Shown piece after piece: positions 45,476-55,905 of a stretch of DNA of 64,000 nt (position 1 is its first letter; each line of letters opens with the position of its first letter). The stretch spans positions 434,001 through 498,000 of the forward strand of contig CASBPS010000042.1 of the NCBI GenBank assembly GCA_949126835.1. Reading direction: 5' to 3'. The stretch comes from Anisus vortex (taxonomy: Eukaryota > Mollusca > Gastropoda > Planorbidae). A program made the position numbers and the translations under genes. The notes under the pieces were generated by a model that worked only from the letters and a program-made list of their open reading frames with translations, ran no database searches and was not told the origin of the DNA.

Positions 45476-45769
45476 TAATTAATGACGCTACAGCTTTTGA
45501 CTTCTGCTAATCCAAAATCAAATTTTTTTTTTTACAAAGATTTTACCACGTTCTAAGGAACAATGGTCCTTTGTATTATTCTTTTAGTATAATCAATGCA
45601 AATTTGTCTTTTGCAAACTATGACTTACTTTGCCCGGGGGCGGAGAGGGGGAAAGAAAATGGGTAAAAAATAAAATATTTTGAACCGAAAATAGATATTG
45701 AAAAATAAAGGATATTAACATCTCTAATCTGAAGTAGAAGACTGACGTTAATAAAACGGATTATTTACT
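45476..45769. other. AT-rich spacer between LINE relic and TTCGGY array
   Basis: No ORF or repeat was recognised. Confidence 0.35.
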
Positions 45770-45866
45770 TTTTCTTCGGTTTCAGCCGAAGTTGAAGTTA
45801 AACTTTTGGTTTCGGTATGGTTTTGCTTTCGGCCGAATATAAAAATTTGGTTTCGGTCGGTCTCTA
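45770..45866 (+). repeat. TTCGGY-rich array, right
   Basis: CTTCGGTTTCAGCCGAAG (partly palindromic), GGTTTCGGTATGG, TTTCGGCCGAATATAAA and GGTTTCGGTCGG in under 100 bp. Confidence 0.75.
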
Positions 45867-45879
45867 CCAAAAACACATG

Positions 45880-46600
45880 TTAGCATTAAACGTGTAGCAA
45901 AAGTAAATATCCACTAATTGTTTTACATTAATTAGAATGATTAAGAAACTTAAGACTGATGTACAGTTTGAACTTTTCATCTAACAAAAAATAGAATATT
46001 CTAGCATCATGTTCAATTATTGTTCAACAAGCCAAAATTTATACAGCGTTGTCATAAAATATTAGATCTACATGTCTAGTATTGTCTAGTAAACAAAGTT
46101 GGAAGAAATAAAATATGTGAAATTGTATAATTGCTCGTTTTTGGAAGAGTCCTTTGCAGACACACAAACACATTTTATATATTAGATATTATGAACTATA
46201 AAGGCCTAGCTAATGAGGTATATAATAGTTATTTACAACAAAAATGTAAATATTATACATGTCCCGATTCTTAAAGCAAAATTTAGACAATATGCAGTAT
46301 CTGCGAAATCTAATCAAGGGAGATCATAAACCTTTTTTGTGTCATAGGGCCATATTATTTGTTATTAACTATTTTATCATCAAAATTCGCGCTAAATTAT
46401 TTTTTGTATTACATAAACTTATAATAATACTTAAATTTATTCAAATACATAAAATATTTTAAACATTTGTTTCATGTTTTATTTTGTAAGTGTATTTTTA
46501 TATACACCTTTATAACTAGTGGCGTGTTTTCATTAGTTGGCAATAACTGCTTTTAATATATGTTGTATTATATTTGTGTCATACTTCTTTAGCAGCGTTT
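45880..46600 (-). repeat. Complex repeat, H1 minus orientation, decayed copy
   Basis: TTAAGACTGATGTACAGTTT, ATTCTAGCATCATGTTCAA and CTAATCAAGGGAGATCATAA, then TGTCATAGGGCC, are in the order of the H1 minus arm. Short ORFs (46259-46462) lie in it and are not conserved. Confidence 0.6.
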
Positions 46601-46717
46601 TTATTTAGGTTAGAAGTATTTCTTATGTTTAATGTAAGCTATATTAAATCGATAGAAAAATGTATTGTTTTATATTCGTAATGTTTTTTTTCATATATAT
46701 TAAATATTGGGCAATTG

Positions 46718-46945
46718 CAATGTTCTTTACTAGTGAACGTTCACAACTGACAAAAGTAACACTTATACATAATTTACTAAATCTAGAAACACTGGAGTAC
46801 AGAAGGGCAAAGAGTAAAGTAGTAATAATATATAAGGCATTAAATTATAATTCAGAAATGCAACACCATAACAAGCTGTTGCAATGCTCAGAAAAACATA
46901 AGGACAAAACACTTTACTTATCCCTTATCCTTAAAAAGTATTCCC
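46718..46945 (+). pseudogene. Jockey-like LINE (LINE-A), C-terminal fragment
   Basis: The reading SERSQLTKVTLIHNLLNLET, YRRAKSKVVIIYKALNYNSE and LLQCSEKHKDKTLYLSLI is the same family as 26290-26600 and 33283-33617. It extends slightly more N-terminal than those. It is cut on the right by the TIR element at 46948. Confidence 0.75.
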
Positions 46946-46947
46946 TT

Positions 46948-47633
46948 AAGCATGTTTTTAATTGCCCGAAATAGTTTCGGTCGAATCAGGTATTGTTCAA
47001 TTCGCAAGAGCTACTGTTTGCTCTTAAATGGACTCGTGCACTTTCGCCGACATTACGGCGAGCTCGGAAGCTCAGCGAAATGGTGCTCTTGTTTTTAACT
47101 GGTCTATTTTTAGCGCTGAGGCGAACTGCCGGATGTTGTTGTTGCTGCAAAATGGCTTCACTCACAGACGAAGAAGCTTTGGGTGTTGTGATTACATTGC
47201 ACACAGATTTTGGGCAATATTGTTCAAGGCCTTGGTTCTTTTCACCCTTATTTTTATAGTCCCGATGGAGTGAGTTCCACAGGCATGGAACATTTTCCCA
47301 TGCATCTATGAATATTGCTAGACTGTCCTCTGACATCCCTGGCAGCTGACTGTCTTGTATAGACGCCATTTTTTTCATTAAGACTAGGAAATTTTGGTGC
47401 CTTTTCGCATAATGAACGTGATCAATTGAGCCAATCAATACGCGGCTTCGTCAACATGTCGACGAAGCAATCGTTCGCCCGAATTTGGCTCGCCGTTACC
47501 CCCCGAGATGTCGCTTGTCGAGCAATAGATCGCCCGGTTAAGCGCGAAAACGACGAAAAGCGATCAATTTACGAAGCGAACCCTTGCTCGGGCTGTTCGG
47601 CGAAGTACAATTCGGGCAATTAAGAACATGCTT
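46948..47633. mobile_element. TIR element carrying a MADF-like ORF, 686 bp
   Basis: The left end AAGCATGTTTTTAATTGCCC and right end (reverse complement) AAGCATGTTCTTAATTGCCC match over about 26 bp, then more loosely (TTCGGTCGAA against TTCGCCGAA). GC content is visibly above the surroundings, and CGAA/TTCG words are frequent near the right end. No clean target duplication was found. A 3-bp or 4-bp site inside the TIR (TTAA) could mislead. PIF/Harbinger is a candidate because such elements often encode MADF/Myb-like proteins, but no DDE domain is present. Confidence 0.6.
46986..47438 (-). CDS. MADF-like N-terminal fragment, hypothetical
   Basis: The 150-codon ORF occupies most of the TIR element. 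Residues around 35-70 read LAIFIDAWENVPCLWNSLHR and DYKNKGEK. This matches the start of MADF domains (short helix, then P-x-LW-x-x-x-H-x-x-Y-K-N). The remainder is rich in Ser, Gln and Arg, is not recognised, and may be out of frame or beyond a splice donor. A plus-strand ORF (46993-47259) overlaps and begins with MASLTDEEALGVVITLH near 47152, and which strand was functional is not settled. MADF-like proteins bind DNA. Here a role as an accessory protein of the element is only an inference. Confidence 0.4.
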   Translation of the reverse strand: MIGSIDHVHYAKRHQNFLVLMKKMASIQDSQLPGMSEDSLAIFIDAWENVPCLWNSLHRDYKNKGEKNQGLEQYCPKSVCNVITTPKASSSVSEAILQQQQHPAVRLSAKNRPVKNKSTISLSFRARRNVGESARVHLRANSSSCELNNT

Positions 47634-47634
47634 T

Positions 47635-47682
47635 TCATCTTTTCTTACTCGCCGAACAACCAATAACGCAGTACACATACAT
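47635..47682 (-). pseudogene. THAP-like exon relic, copy 3 (truncated)
   Basis: MYVYCVIGCSASKKR followed by a stop at 47635-47637, where the TIR element begins. Both Cys of the first pair are kept. The insertion removed the rest. Confidence 0.4.
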
Positions 47683-49000
47683 CGTTTGTCTGTAAATGAA
47701 TGTATAGGACCGTAAATGTTGGAACACTATCAATTTTTAGGTTCACAACGCATCTGTCAATAAAAACGTACACACCAAGTTGGAAAAATCTTGTTACATT
47801 TAATCTGACTCTTAACGACGTAATACCGGCAAGGGGGAGGGGGAAGTGAGGCAATGAGCATGCTTGCATTAATGGAGGGCGGTTAGTAGGGTGAGAGTCG
47901 GTCAGGAAGCTATTTCCTTTAGACATTGCATTCTTTTTTCCATAATTAAAGCCTTTATAATGAGGCTGTTGGTAGATAAGTTTTACTCAGTGTACAATGA
48001 AATGAAGAAAATTCCTACCAGTGAAAACATCCTAGTAGATAAAAAAGTGTTTTCAAAAATTACATTAAGTATTTATTACACTGTTTTTTTTTACTTTTTT
48101 CTAAATTTGAATAAAGGTATAAGTAATTTTTTTGGTTTTTATTTTTGAATTTAAATTGTGTAGTAAAAAGAAACATTAACCATTAATACCAACCTACGTC
48201 ATAAAAAGGCATATTACCTCCCTTGATTATATTTTGGGTGACTCCAGAAGTCTAAATTTAGATTTAAGTATCTTCAAAAGGAATTATGGCTTTTTTGTGT
48301 AACAAACTATTATTTATACTTTTAACTATGTCTATGTAGAGTCATTTTTTTAACGTATACAATTCAGTATGTTTGTTGAAAGGACTCTAAATCCCCATAG
48401 GGAAAAAATTACTATTTTGCAAAAATGTTCGTTTGTTCCAACTTGTTTTACACCGCATGTATAATATACCAAAGCATTTCCATAGCAATAATATACACAT
48501 TTAAGGTTGCTAAAATATTATTTTATTTGACGATAAAATATACTAATCTATTGTTTTTTAAATGCAAAACTATTACTCTAAGAAATTTAAACTTTTTTCT
48601 ATCATTCTAATTTTTCCATCCATTTACAGCACGTACAATTTTAAGAGCTTCTCTATTGCCCCTTCTCAATGTATGTTGTTCAACCAAAGCTAGTAGGCAT
48701 GTGTTTTATTATTTATACTTTTTCAAATATCTTATCTGTTTATTGTGATTTTGTTTAAATATATTCTATGGGAAATTATTCTATTAATCAAAATAAACGA
48801 AAGAAAAACTGAAACTAATTTTTAAAATGAAATGTAAATCAAAACTATATATTAATATCTGAGTTACTGATTTTTATTCATGTAGGAATCTTTCGTCTAA
48901 AATTCAGAATTTTGATCGCATCTATAACTAATTATTGCTCATCTGTATTGGACTATTCAGTTTTGAATATCCAAGTTAGTACACCAGTCACATCTTCTTG
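47683..49000 (+). repeat. Complex repeat, arm H1 plus orientation, copy 4
   Basis: Landmarks: GGTTCACAACGCATCTGTCA, TTACATTTAATCTGACTCTT, AATGAGGCTGTTGG, GTGAAAACATCCTAGTAG, CTCCCTTGATTATATTTTGG and CATTTCCATAGCAATAATAT. ORFs at 47645-47926, 47891-48148 and 48425-48610 are AT-driven and not conserved. Confidence 0.75.
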
Positions 49001-49110
49001 TGTTACTTTCCATCCAATTGACACGTTTTCACGATTATGAATGCACGCTGAACCTAAAAGGTGGATACTATCCGAAACTTCCGATCCTATTCATTAATTT
49101 ATTAATTTAC

Positions 49111-49260
49111 ATGCCTAAGTGCTGCGTACCTGGTTGTTCTGCGAGAAAGAAAAGATGTAGAGGAAAAAATATTTTCCTAAAATATGTTGCCGAAAGAAAA
49201 TGTTTGATTTTTAACATCAGACGAGAAGAATCACTTACTCTCAATGTAAAATATGTTTAA
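49111..49260 (+). pseudogene. THAP-like zinc-finger start, plus strand
   Basis: The reading from the ATG at 49111 is MPKCCVPGCSARKKRCRGKN, then F and a stop at 49258. MPK-C-C-V-P-G-C is close to the canonical start of THAP domains (MPxxCxxxxC). No second Cys/His pair and no FP motif follow in frame, so it is either a single exon or a broken copy. It is the only one of the relics on the plus strand and faces the minus-strand relic at 47682, 1.4 kb away. It sits at the 3' side of the H1 arm. Confidence 0.4.
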
Positions 49261-50520
49261 ATTTCATATAAGCGGAAAACAAATGAAGTACATGCAAGCA
49301 TTGAACTTATCTATAGGCCCTATAGTTTAAATTTAGTGTATGCTAGTTTTAAACTAACACATTTTAATTAAACTTAACGCGACTAACACATCGGATACTC
49401 ACTTTTGATGTTTAAACGGTCTCATAAATAATCTTGGAGCCTTCTTATATTTATATTAGTTAAACTTAAAAAAAAAACAAACGAAAAACGTAATTAAAGT
49501 TTTGTTGCCGGAAATAAACCGGACGGACGTTCATGTATACGTTTAACCCAAAATGTTAGGCCTAATTAAGACTTGTCAGTACTTTCTAACCCACACGACT
49601 CCATAAGCAAAATGTTCCATACCCAACACACTCTCCCCCAAAGCTTTGATTAATGCAATGATGGACTCTACGTCATTGCATAGGCATTAAGAATATGTTT
49701 CTTATATTTATTTCTTTTTTTTTTTTAAATTTAATGTTGTGTTTTATAGCAGAAAATTGCACTGATTATTTCATTTGTCTTTACTCTAGGTTTTATTGCT
49801 TCATTGCTTACTATCAAACATTAACATTACAATTACAGTAGAATTTCTCAGAAGCTGTAAACAGATTCAGTCAAACCTAGGTTTTCGTTCACGTCTGTAC
49901 CTAGACCTGTTTTAGAAGAGTTTAGTACGTCCAACCCTCTACACCATCAGTGTTTGGACCAACTGGGACTTATTCCCCATGAGTTAACCCATCCATTGAC
50001 TCTATGAACATTTAATTTCCAAACTTTACAAACTATGAGATCAAATAGATACAGATGTTCACGAGTCCATAAGATATCTAAATAGATTTTAATTTCCTAT
50101 TTGATTAATACCAATGATAATGAATGGCTAGGTTACAAGCTGGTAACAAAATGACCCTTTAGTTCTCTAAATTAATACAATTGTGTTTACCATAGAAATA
50201 AAATTATTTCTGCTTATCAAATGACTAAATCTACAACAATTATTGTGATATTTCTGTCTTAACCTTGTGTATCTTTTATCTGTGTAATAATACGTTTTCT
50301 CTGTGTGTTTTGTTCTAATGGAAGAAAACATTTTTCTGGGTCATCTGTTTAAAATATTGACTTTTTTTGGCGCGACGGTGTATTTGTGTTCTTGTATTTC
50401 TGTTAACTGTGTGGTGATTGTGTGTGCCGATGTGTTTGTGTTCTTGAATTTCTGTTAAAATAAATTTACGTGAGCATACTCTCTATTATAAAAAGGTTAA
50501 CAGTTTGCGACAGAAGGGAA
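49261..50520 (+). repeat. Complex repeat, continuation and block H3, copy 4
   Basis: Text at 49580-49690 (CCCACACGACTCCATAAGC, CCCAACACACTCTCCC, CTACGTCATTGCATAGG) is a diverged form of 61325-61420. Text at 49790-50020 is H3 (GGTTTTATTGCTTCATTGCT, GATTCAGTCAAACCTAGG, CATTGACTCTATGAACAT). 50130-50520 is AT-rich and unassigned. Confidence 0.6.
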
Positions 50521-51290
50521 CAATTACAATGATACAGAAAGTGAAAACTGACATACTGTGAGGTTTTAGCATCTTAAAAAAATAGAATAATCTAGCATAA
50601 AGTCAAATTATATTTTAAAAAGTAATAAATTTACATGACCTTGAAATGAAAATATTTTAAGATATTTTACAAGTGTAGTAAACTAAGTTGGAACAAATAA
50701 TTTGTTTAAAAATAATATTGTTATTCTTTGTAATTCCTTGAACAAACTTACTTAATTGTAGGCTATATATTAAATAACAAAGAATACATAGACTTTTGTA
50801 GACAAACAAACATATTTAATTGTATATATTAGATAACAGACTTAGTATCATATAGGATACATACTTATTTATTACAAAAATTATTCCATCATACATTTCC
50901 AGCTGCTTAAATCTAAATTTACGACATCTGGAGTAACTTCAAAAATATAACCAAGGGAGATAATTTCTTTTTTTAAATGTCGTATGAAAATATTATTTTT
51001 AAATTATTTTTATACTTAACCATTTTGCATACAAGTAAAAAGAGTATAGCTGTAAATTATAATAAAACTCATAAAATTAATAAAAAAATAAATTTACGTT
51101 TGATCAATTGTCATTAATACATTTATTTAGTAATAATTTATTAAACACCTTTTAAACTACTAGCTTGTTTTTAATGTTTCGCATTTACTTCTTTTAATAG
51201 TAACAGTATAATCTCTGTATTGTCATTTTTTGAACGGCCTTATAATTATGGCTTTAAAAATGCAAATTGTAATAATATTAACGGATACAT
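50520..51290 (-). repeat. Complex repeat, H1 minus orientation, copy 4 (left part)
   Basis: Strongly colinear with 12545-13250: GGCTATATATTAAATAACAA, TTAATTGTATATATTAGATA, CATTTCCAGCTGCTTAAATC and AACCAAGGGAGATAAT. Colinearity stops at about 51280 and resumes at 53408. Confidence 0.8.
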
Positions 51291-51722
51291 AATTGTACGT
51301 ATATTTGTGTGTTTGTGCCACCGTGTTTGAAAACGGGCCTTACGGTTTTCGCGAAAACTGTCCTATTGATGTATTCTGGTGAGAAAATTCGTTTTAGATC
51401 AATCTCATTTCTTATAAAGCTCTCTGACCCTGAAATTGTACCAAAACCACTGACCATTTCTCAAAATCATTTTTAAATTGGGCTAAAAGAAAAAAAAAAG
51501 CATTCTATTGTATTCCCCATCTAGCGCGATCACTTTCAATAGGCCTACAACTCTTTTGACGTCATAGTCAATACGAATTTTATTTACTATCGGCGTTACG
51601 GTAATTTCCCGTTTTAAGCATTTACATCGTTACCATTTTCGAGGCGTATTTAAATATAATCAGCATGAAATTGTGTCATCAATTTTAAACAAGAAAACCA
51701 TAAAAACGAAGTTTTTATTATA
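51291..51722. other. Unassigned segment inside the copy-4 interruption
   Basis: No ORF was recognised. A 14-bp palindrome, GTTTTCGCGAAAAC, lies at about 51336-51349. The segment is absent from the colinear copy at 13250. Confidence 0.4.
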
Positions 51723-52173
51723 CTCCGTTTATTTGCAAACTAAGTTTACCATCATGTAATTAAATAATTGATTGACTACTGCTAATGAAACGTACAGAAC
51801 AAATATCTTTGTTGCAAATCTCAAAAATATCTCCTTACTCCGTATGAATTGTTCTAAAAATAATCTTAGCGCATAATTTTTTTTTTCTAGCTTTGCGCCG
51901 AAAAACTATAAAAAGTTGCACAGGCATTTTTAAAGTGAAACCAAAATATTTCTTATACTTTCCTTTTAAGAAATGAATATTGTCATAAGTGTAGTATTAT
52001 TAAGTTGTTTTAACTGGAAATTTGATAGGATGTATTGTTAGGCATGACAAGTCTGCTGTCCAAATTTCAGATCGATCGGACCACGGGAAATGGTCGAAAG
52101 ATTGAAGCCAATTTTTGCACCATTGCAGACAGACAGACAGTCAGACAGAAAATGTAACTTAAAAAAAAGGGAG
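51723..52173. mobile_element. Tc1/mariner-like MITE, copy 2
   Basis: The left end CTCCGTTTATTTGCAAACTA and right end AAAAAAAAGGGAG are bounded by TA on both sides. The interior has the GACAGACAGACAGTCAGACA run near its right end. Length 451 bp, opposite orientation to 21360-21807. Its right 143 bp are included in a tandem duplication. Confidence 0.85.
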
Positions 52174-52655
52174 TAAAAAAAGGGAAGCTATGTTTACATT
52201 GTTTTTCCGCACCAACTAGTTTATAATATGTTTTTCATAAACTTGAAGTGAGCTTTCATAATTATCTTTTAACCACGTGCTTTATACACCACGTGTTTAG
52301 GTTTTGTGACAAAGCATTCTTCCACACATATATTATTATTTGTATTGTTAGGCATGACAAGTCTGCTGTCCAAATTTCAGATCGATCGGACCACGGAAAA
52401 TGGTCGAAAGATTGAAGCCAATTTTTGCACCATTGCAGACAGACAGACAGTCAGACAGAAAATGTAACTTAAAAAAAAGGGAGAAAAAAAGGGAAGCTAT
52501 GTTTACATTGTTTTTCCGCACCAACTAGTTTATAATATGTTTTTCATAAACTTGAAGTGAGCTTTCATAATTATCTTTTAACCACGTGCTTTATACACCA
52601 CGTGTTTAGGTTTTGTGACAAAGCATTCTTCCACACATATATTATTATTTGTATT
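52031..52655 (+). repeat. 310-bp tandem duplication spanning the MITE right end
   Basis: TGTATTGTTAGGCATGACAA starts at 52031 and again at 52341. The two units are almost identical, with a G/A difference in CCACGGGAAATGG and a two-base difference after GGGAG, and end at TATTATTTGTATT. The second unit gives the MITE an extra right terminus at about 52482. The small number of differences suggests a recent event. Confidence 0.92.
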
Positions 52656-52979
52656 CATGGTTAACTTGATAGTTTAAGTTTCTGTGATGGGTAAGATCTT
52701 AAAGACATTACCAATATATTTTTCTATCGTCTTAATATTTATTTAATTTATGTTTAAACTAATTTCTTTTTGCACTGGTTGATTTTAGTGTAAATAAATA
52801 TATGGGGTACGATTAATTTGATAGTTTATATGTTTAAAAGCGTCCAAGTTAATTTAGCCTGTACCAATACATTAAACAATTAGAGTGCTATTAAAGCTGT
52901 CGAATACATTAACATTTATATCGTTAATCGCATAGTTGCGATGGTAATTAATTTATAGTCTTATAACATTTACAACTTC
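52656..52979. other. AT-rich spacer before the STPR relic
   Basis: No gene or repeat partner was recognised. Confidence 0.4.
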
Positions 52980-53421
52980 ATGAAAATGCCTGGCAGACGA
53001 TTAAAGAATACTACTTTTAGATAGGCACGGGCTGATGATAGTGCAGTTGCATACACTTTTATAAAAAAAAAATATTTCTTTCATGACTTCATACATGAAT
53101 GATTCAATAGATACAACTATAAAGCTAATCAGAGCAGCCAAGCTCGGGTGTATGGAAATAATTTAAGAATCTTTTAACACAGAATTAGCAGAAACACGCG
53201 TTCAGCAATTAAAGAATAAACACATTAAAATGTGTAAATAGCAACTAGACAAGGAAACTATAGATGAGAATGAAACGAGATTGGATTATCAAAGAAAACG
53301 TAGCACAAAACAACTAGAGGAGGAATCGGCAAAAGAACGAAACAGACGACTGGAAGAAAAAAGAAAGCGGTGGACTAAACAACTAGATAATGAAGCTGCA
53401 GATGTAAATATACAAGAATAA
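52980..53421 (+). pseudogene. STPR-repeat protein relic
   Basis: The reading from 52980 gives MKMPGRRLKNTTFR and a stop. Farther on (about 53185-53418), arginine/glutamate-rich units follow with a 23-residue period: TRLDYQRKRSTKQLEEESAK, then RRLEEKRKRWTKQLDNEA. A preceding unit with an internal stop has KMCK-stop-QLDKETIDENE. The 23-residue basic repeat is the mark of STPR domains, DNA-binding repeats known from FMBP-1 and also found near Helitron-like helicases in molluscs. The last codons and stop lie in the H1 repeat, which resumes at 53408. Confidence 0.6.
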
Positions 53422-54710
53422 ATGCAATAATACATTAATCACACATGTAATATTAACAAAAGTTACTATAGAGTTTGTGTCTGGTGTCATGCTACTAGTT
53501 TACTATATTTTTTATTTGATATTTTTATGCAATAGACTTAAATCCTCACACTTTTTCATTTGTAGAATATGTGCTTAAATGTTTAATAACAGACAATACT
53601 AAATAGAATTACATGAATGTAGACCTAATGTTAAAAAATATTTATCAATGCCAATAGTCTGAGAAAACGTTTATTTTTTGCATCCAGCAGTTGCGATAGG
53701 CCCAAAATTATTTGAAATTATAATATTAGTTTTTTTATAAAGTTTTCTTGCAATCATTTTTCTGGAAGTTGTAAAATGTAGACATGCTAGTAACTCATCA
53801 GTATTTGTTAACGTATCATAAACCCAAAGAGGAAATTACATTTGATATCTGGAAATTGACTGTTGAAGATTATTAATTAAGTTCTTCAAGGTTTTAGTAA
53901 TTGTATGTCTTTAAGCTTACTAGTTTTTTTTTTATGTTTATAACATATTGGATAAACTGTTACAATTCTCAAAATAAAAATGTATGGTTGTACAGTAAAC
54001 TTGTGTCTATTAAAATGTCTACATAAATATCTTTGTTTTTATTAAATTAAAATCCAATTCTGTGCAACTTTAGACTCATTGACCGTATGGAATAATAAAT
54101 ACTTTCGTTTTATTTTTAAAGTATCGTATATTTCATCGATATAAATCATATCTGCGTCAAATTAGAAATAAGGTCATATTTAAATCAGTTATAATCTTAT
54201 AATACTAAATAAGTTACCAAATATAATAAAATTATGTCTTTAAAAACGCACTTGATATGTATAGCTCATAAATTATAGGCCTATACAAAGGCATATAATA
54301 ATAATATGTAGTTTAAAAATTCACATATTGAGTATGGGAATGCAAATTAAACATTATTTCAACCGGCACATTATTTATAGGGAATTCATCCATTCCTCCC
54401 AACCAACCAAAGTCTAAACCAGGGGTCGGCAACCTTTTGATAATGCTGTACCAAAGTTGGATTTCTAACTCATTCAGCGTGCCAACAGCAAAAAGGTAAT
54501 TCCGTTCTAGCACTCAATATCTTGCCGAAAATAAATGGATTCCCTTTTTTGAGCTTTTTCTGCGTGTTTTTAAAAATATCTCTGCGTGCCAAGTCTGGCA
54601 AGCATGCCGTATGTTGCCGACCTCTGGTCTAAACTATTGAGTCAACAAGTGCTTGCCCTAAAATCCCTTAGTAGGCTGTTAGAACTCAAAACTGACTCGT
54701 TGACTATGTG
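53408..54710 (-). repeat. Complex repeat, H1 minus orientation, copy 4 (right part)
   Basis: Colinear with 13565-13720 and then 18194-19300: CACACATGTAATATTAACAA, ATGCTACTAGTTTACTATAT, then TTTTTCATTTGTAGAATATG (the empty site of the MULE, about 53550-53569), CAATGCCAATAGTCTGAGA and TTGACTGTTGAAGATTATTA. The minus ORF 54313-54513 is part of it. Confidence 0.85.
54420..54626. mobile_element. hAT MITE, well-preserved copy
   Basis: Starts CAGGGGTCGGCAACCTTTTG and ends TATGTTGCCGACCTCTG. Flanked by perfect 8-bp GTCTAAAC at 54412-54419 and 54627-54634. GTGCCAA and GCATGCCG motifs lie just inside both ends. Non-coding. Located at the same host site as 19024-19231. Confidence 0.92.
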
Positions 54711-54765
54711 TTACATACGCTCCTTCTTTAAAGAATATTATTGCTCGTCCGTGTCTGAAACTAGT
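54708..54765 (-). repeat. LINE-A / SINE-A 3' tail fragment
   Basis: TGTTACATACGCTCCTTCTT, then TATTATTGC, corresponds to the reverse complement of the LINE-A tail (33560-33600). Confidence 0.6.
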
Positions 54766-55019
54766 GTATTTATTTATGTTGGTTTCTTGTAAGAAGTGGA
54801 AATCTGGCTTATGTTTTCTTACAAGATGTACTATGGACAGGGGCGAAGACAGACATTTTTTCCAGGGGGGGGGGGGGCTAAACAAATATTGGTAAAATCC
54901 GAACTTCTGTATGTTAGCACTTATAAGAAGAAGAGTTGTTATTTAAAAAAAATATTGTGGCCATTAAAAACTTTGAGCCAAAATTAAAAAAAATTAATGC
55001 CAAATCTAAAAACGAAAAC
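54766..55019. other. Unassigned, with G13 tract
   Basis: ACAGGGGCGAAGACAGAC followed by TTTTTTCCA and a run of about 13 G (54866-54878) resembles the end of a hAT-like element, but no matching opposite end was found. The ORF at 54796-54987 is not conserved. Confidence 0.35.
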
Positions 55020-55905
55020 AATTTAAACACGTAGCCTCCATATTTTGAAAGTCTTTGTATCATAATGTATGACTAGTAGTAGTGGTCTAGTTTACTGAAT
55101 GAATTTATAATAGCCTACTAGTTCAGAATAATTGTAGGCCTATTTAATTTTGAAGGTACGTATAGCCAGTATAGGCATACATTGCTTCATTGCTTTACAC
55201 AAATAATACTTCACTGTAAAACTAGATTAAATCTAGACCTAGACGACCTAGTATTAGTATTACTAGTAGTAGTAATAGGGCCTATAATATAATAATAGTA
55301 TTAGTATTAGTAACTATTAGCAGGCCTATAGTAAACTATAACAATAACTTAGACTTAGAATACTTTGAATAACTAGACTATATATAGGCTACTACTATAG
55401 TATTACTATAGTATAGCCAGTATAGGCCTAGGGCCTAGTCACTAGTCTATTAAGTCTATAGTATTTGTAATTTTCGTAGAACTATTCAACTCTTGATTAT
55501 TGACTATTATTATTAATATAATTATTTATTATAGGCCTACCAGGTAGTAGTCCTATTAGTAGGCTATAGTTTAGAGTAGGCCTACAGGTATAGACTATTG
55601 ACTATATAATAGTATAGTATAGAGGAGTTGTCCTAGACTGGCGTCGACTCACTGTATAAGTAAAAACTGAATTAATCATGAACGAGAAATTCTTTGTAGC
55701 CTATGCTATACAGTTATGATCAGTTATATCATAGTTATATGAGTTAGGCTATAGGCCTAGCTATAATCTATAGCTATGTATTTTTATTTGATAGACCTAT
55801 TTGTAGGCCCTAACTAATTGGCCTAAGCCTATTAATAAATCATAGCAGGCCGGGAATCGGCTATGGCACATAGGCATAGGCCTGATATATATTAGCCTAT
55901 AATGA
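55020..55905. repeat. Cryptically simple TAG/CTA- and TAGGCCTA-rich block
   Basis: Repeated short words TAG, CTA, ATAGTA, TAGGCCTA and GGCTATAG occupy almost the whole stretch, with about ten GGCCT cores. Stops occur in all frames and no ORF exceeds 60 codons. The composition differs from both the complex repeat and the mobile elements. Confidence 0.8.
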
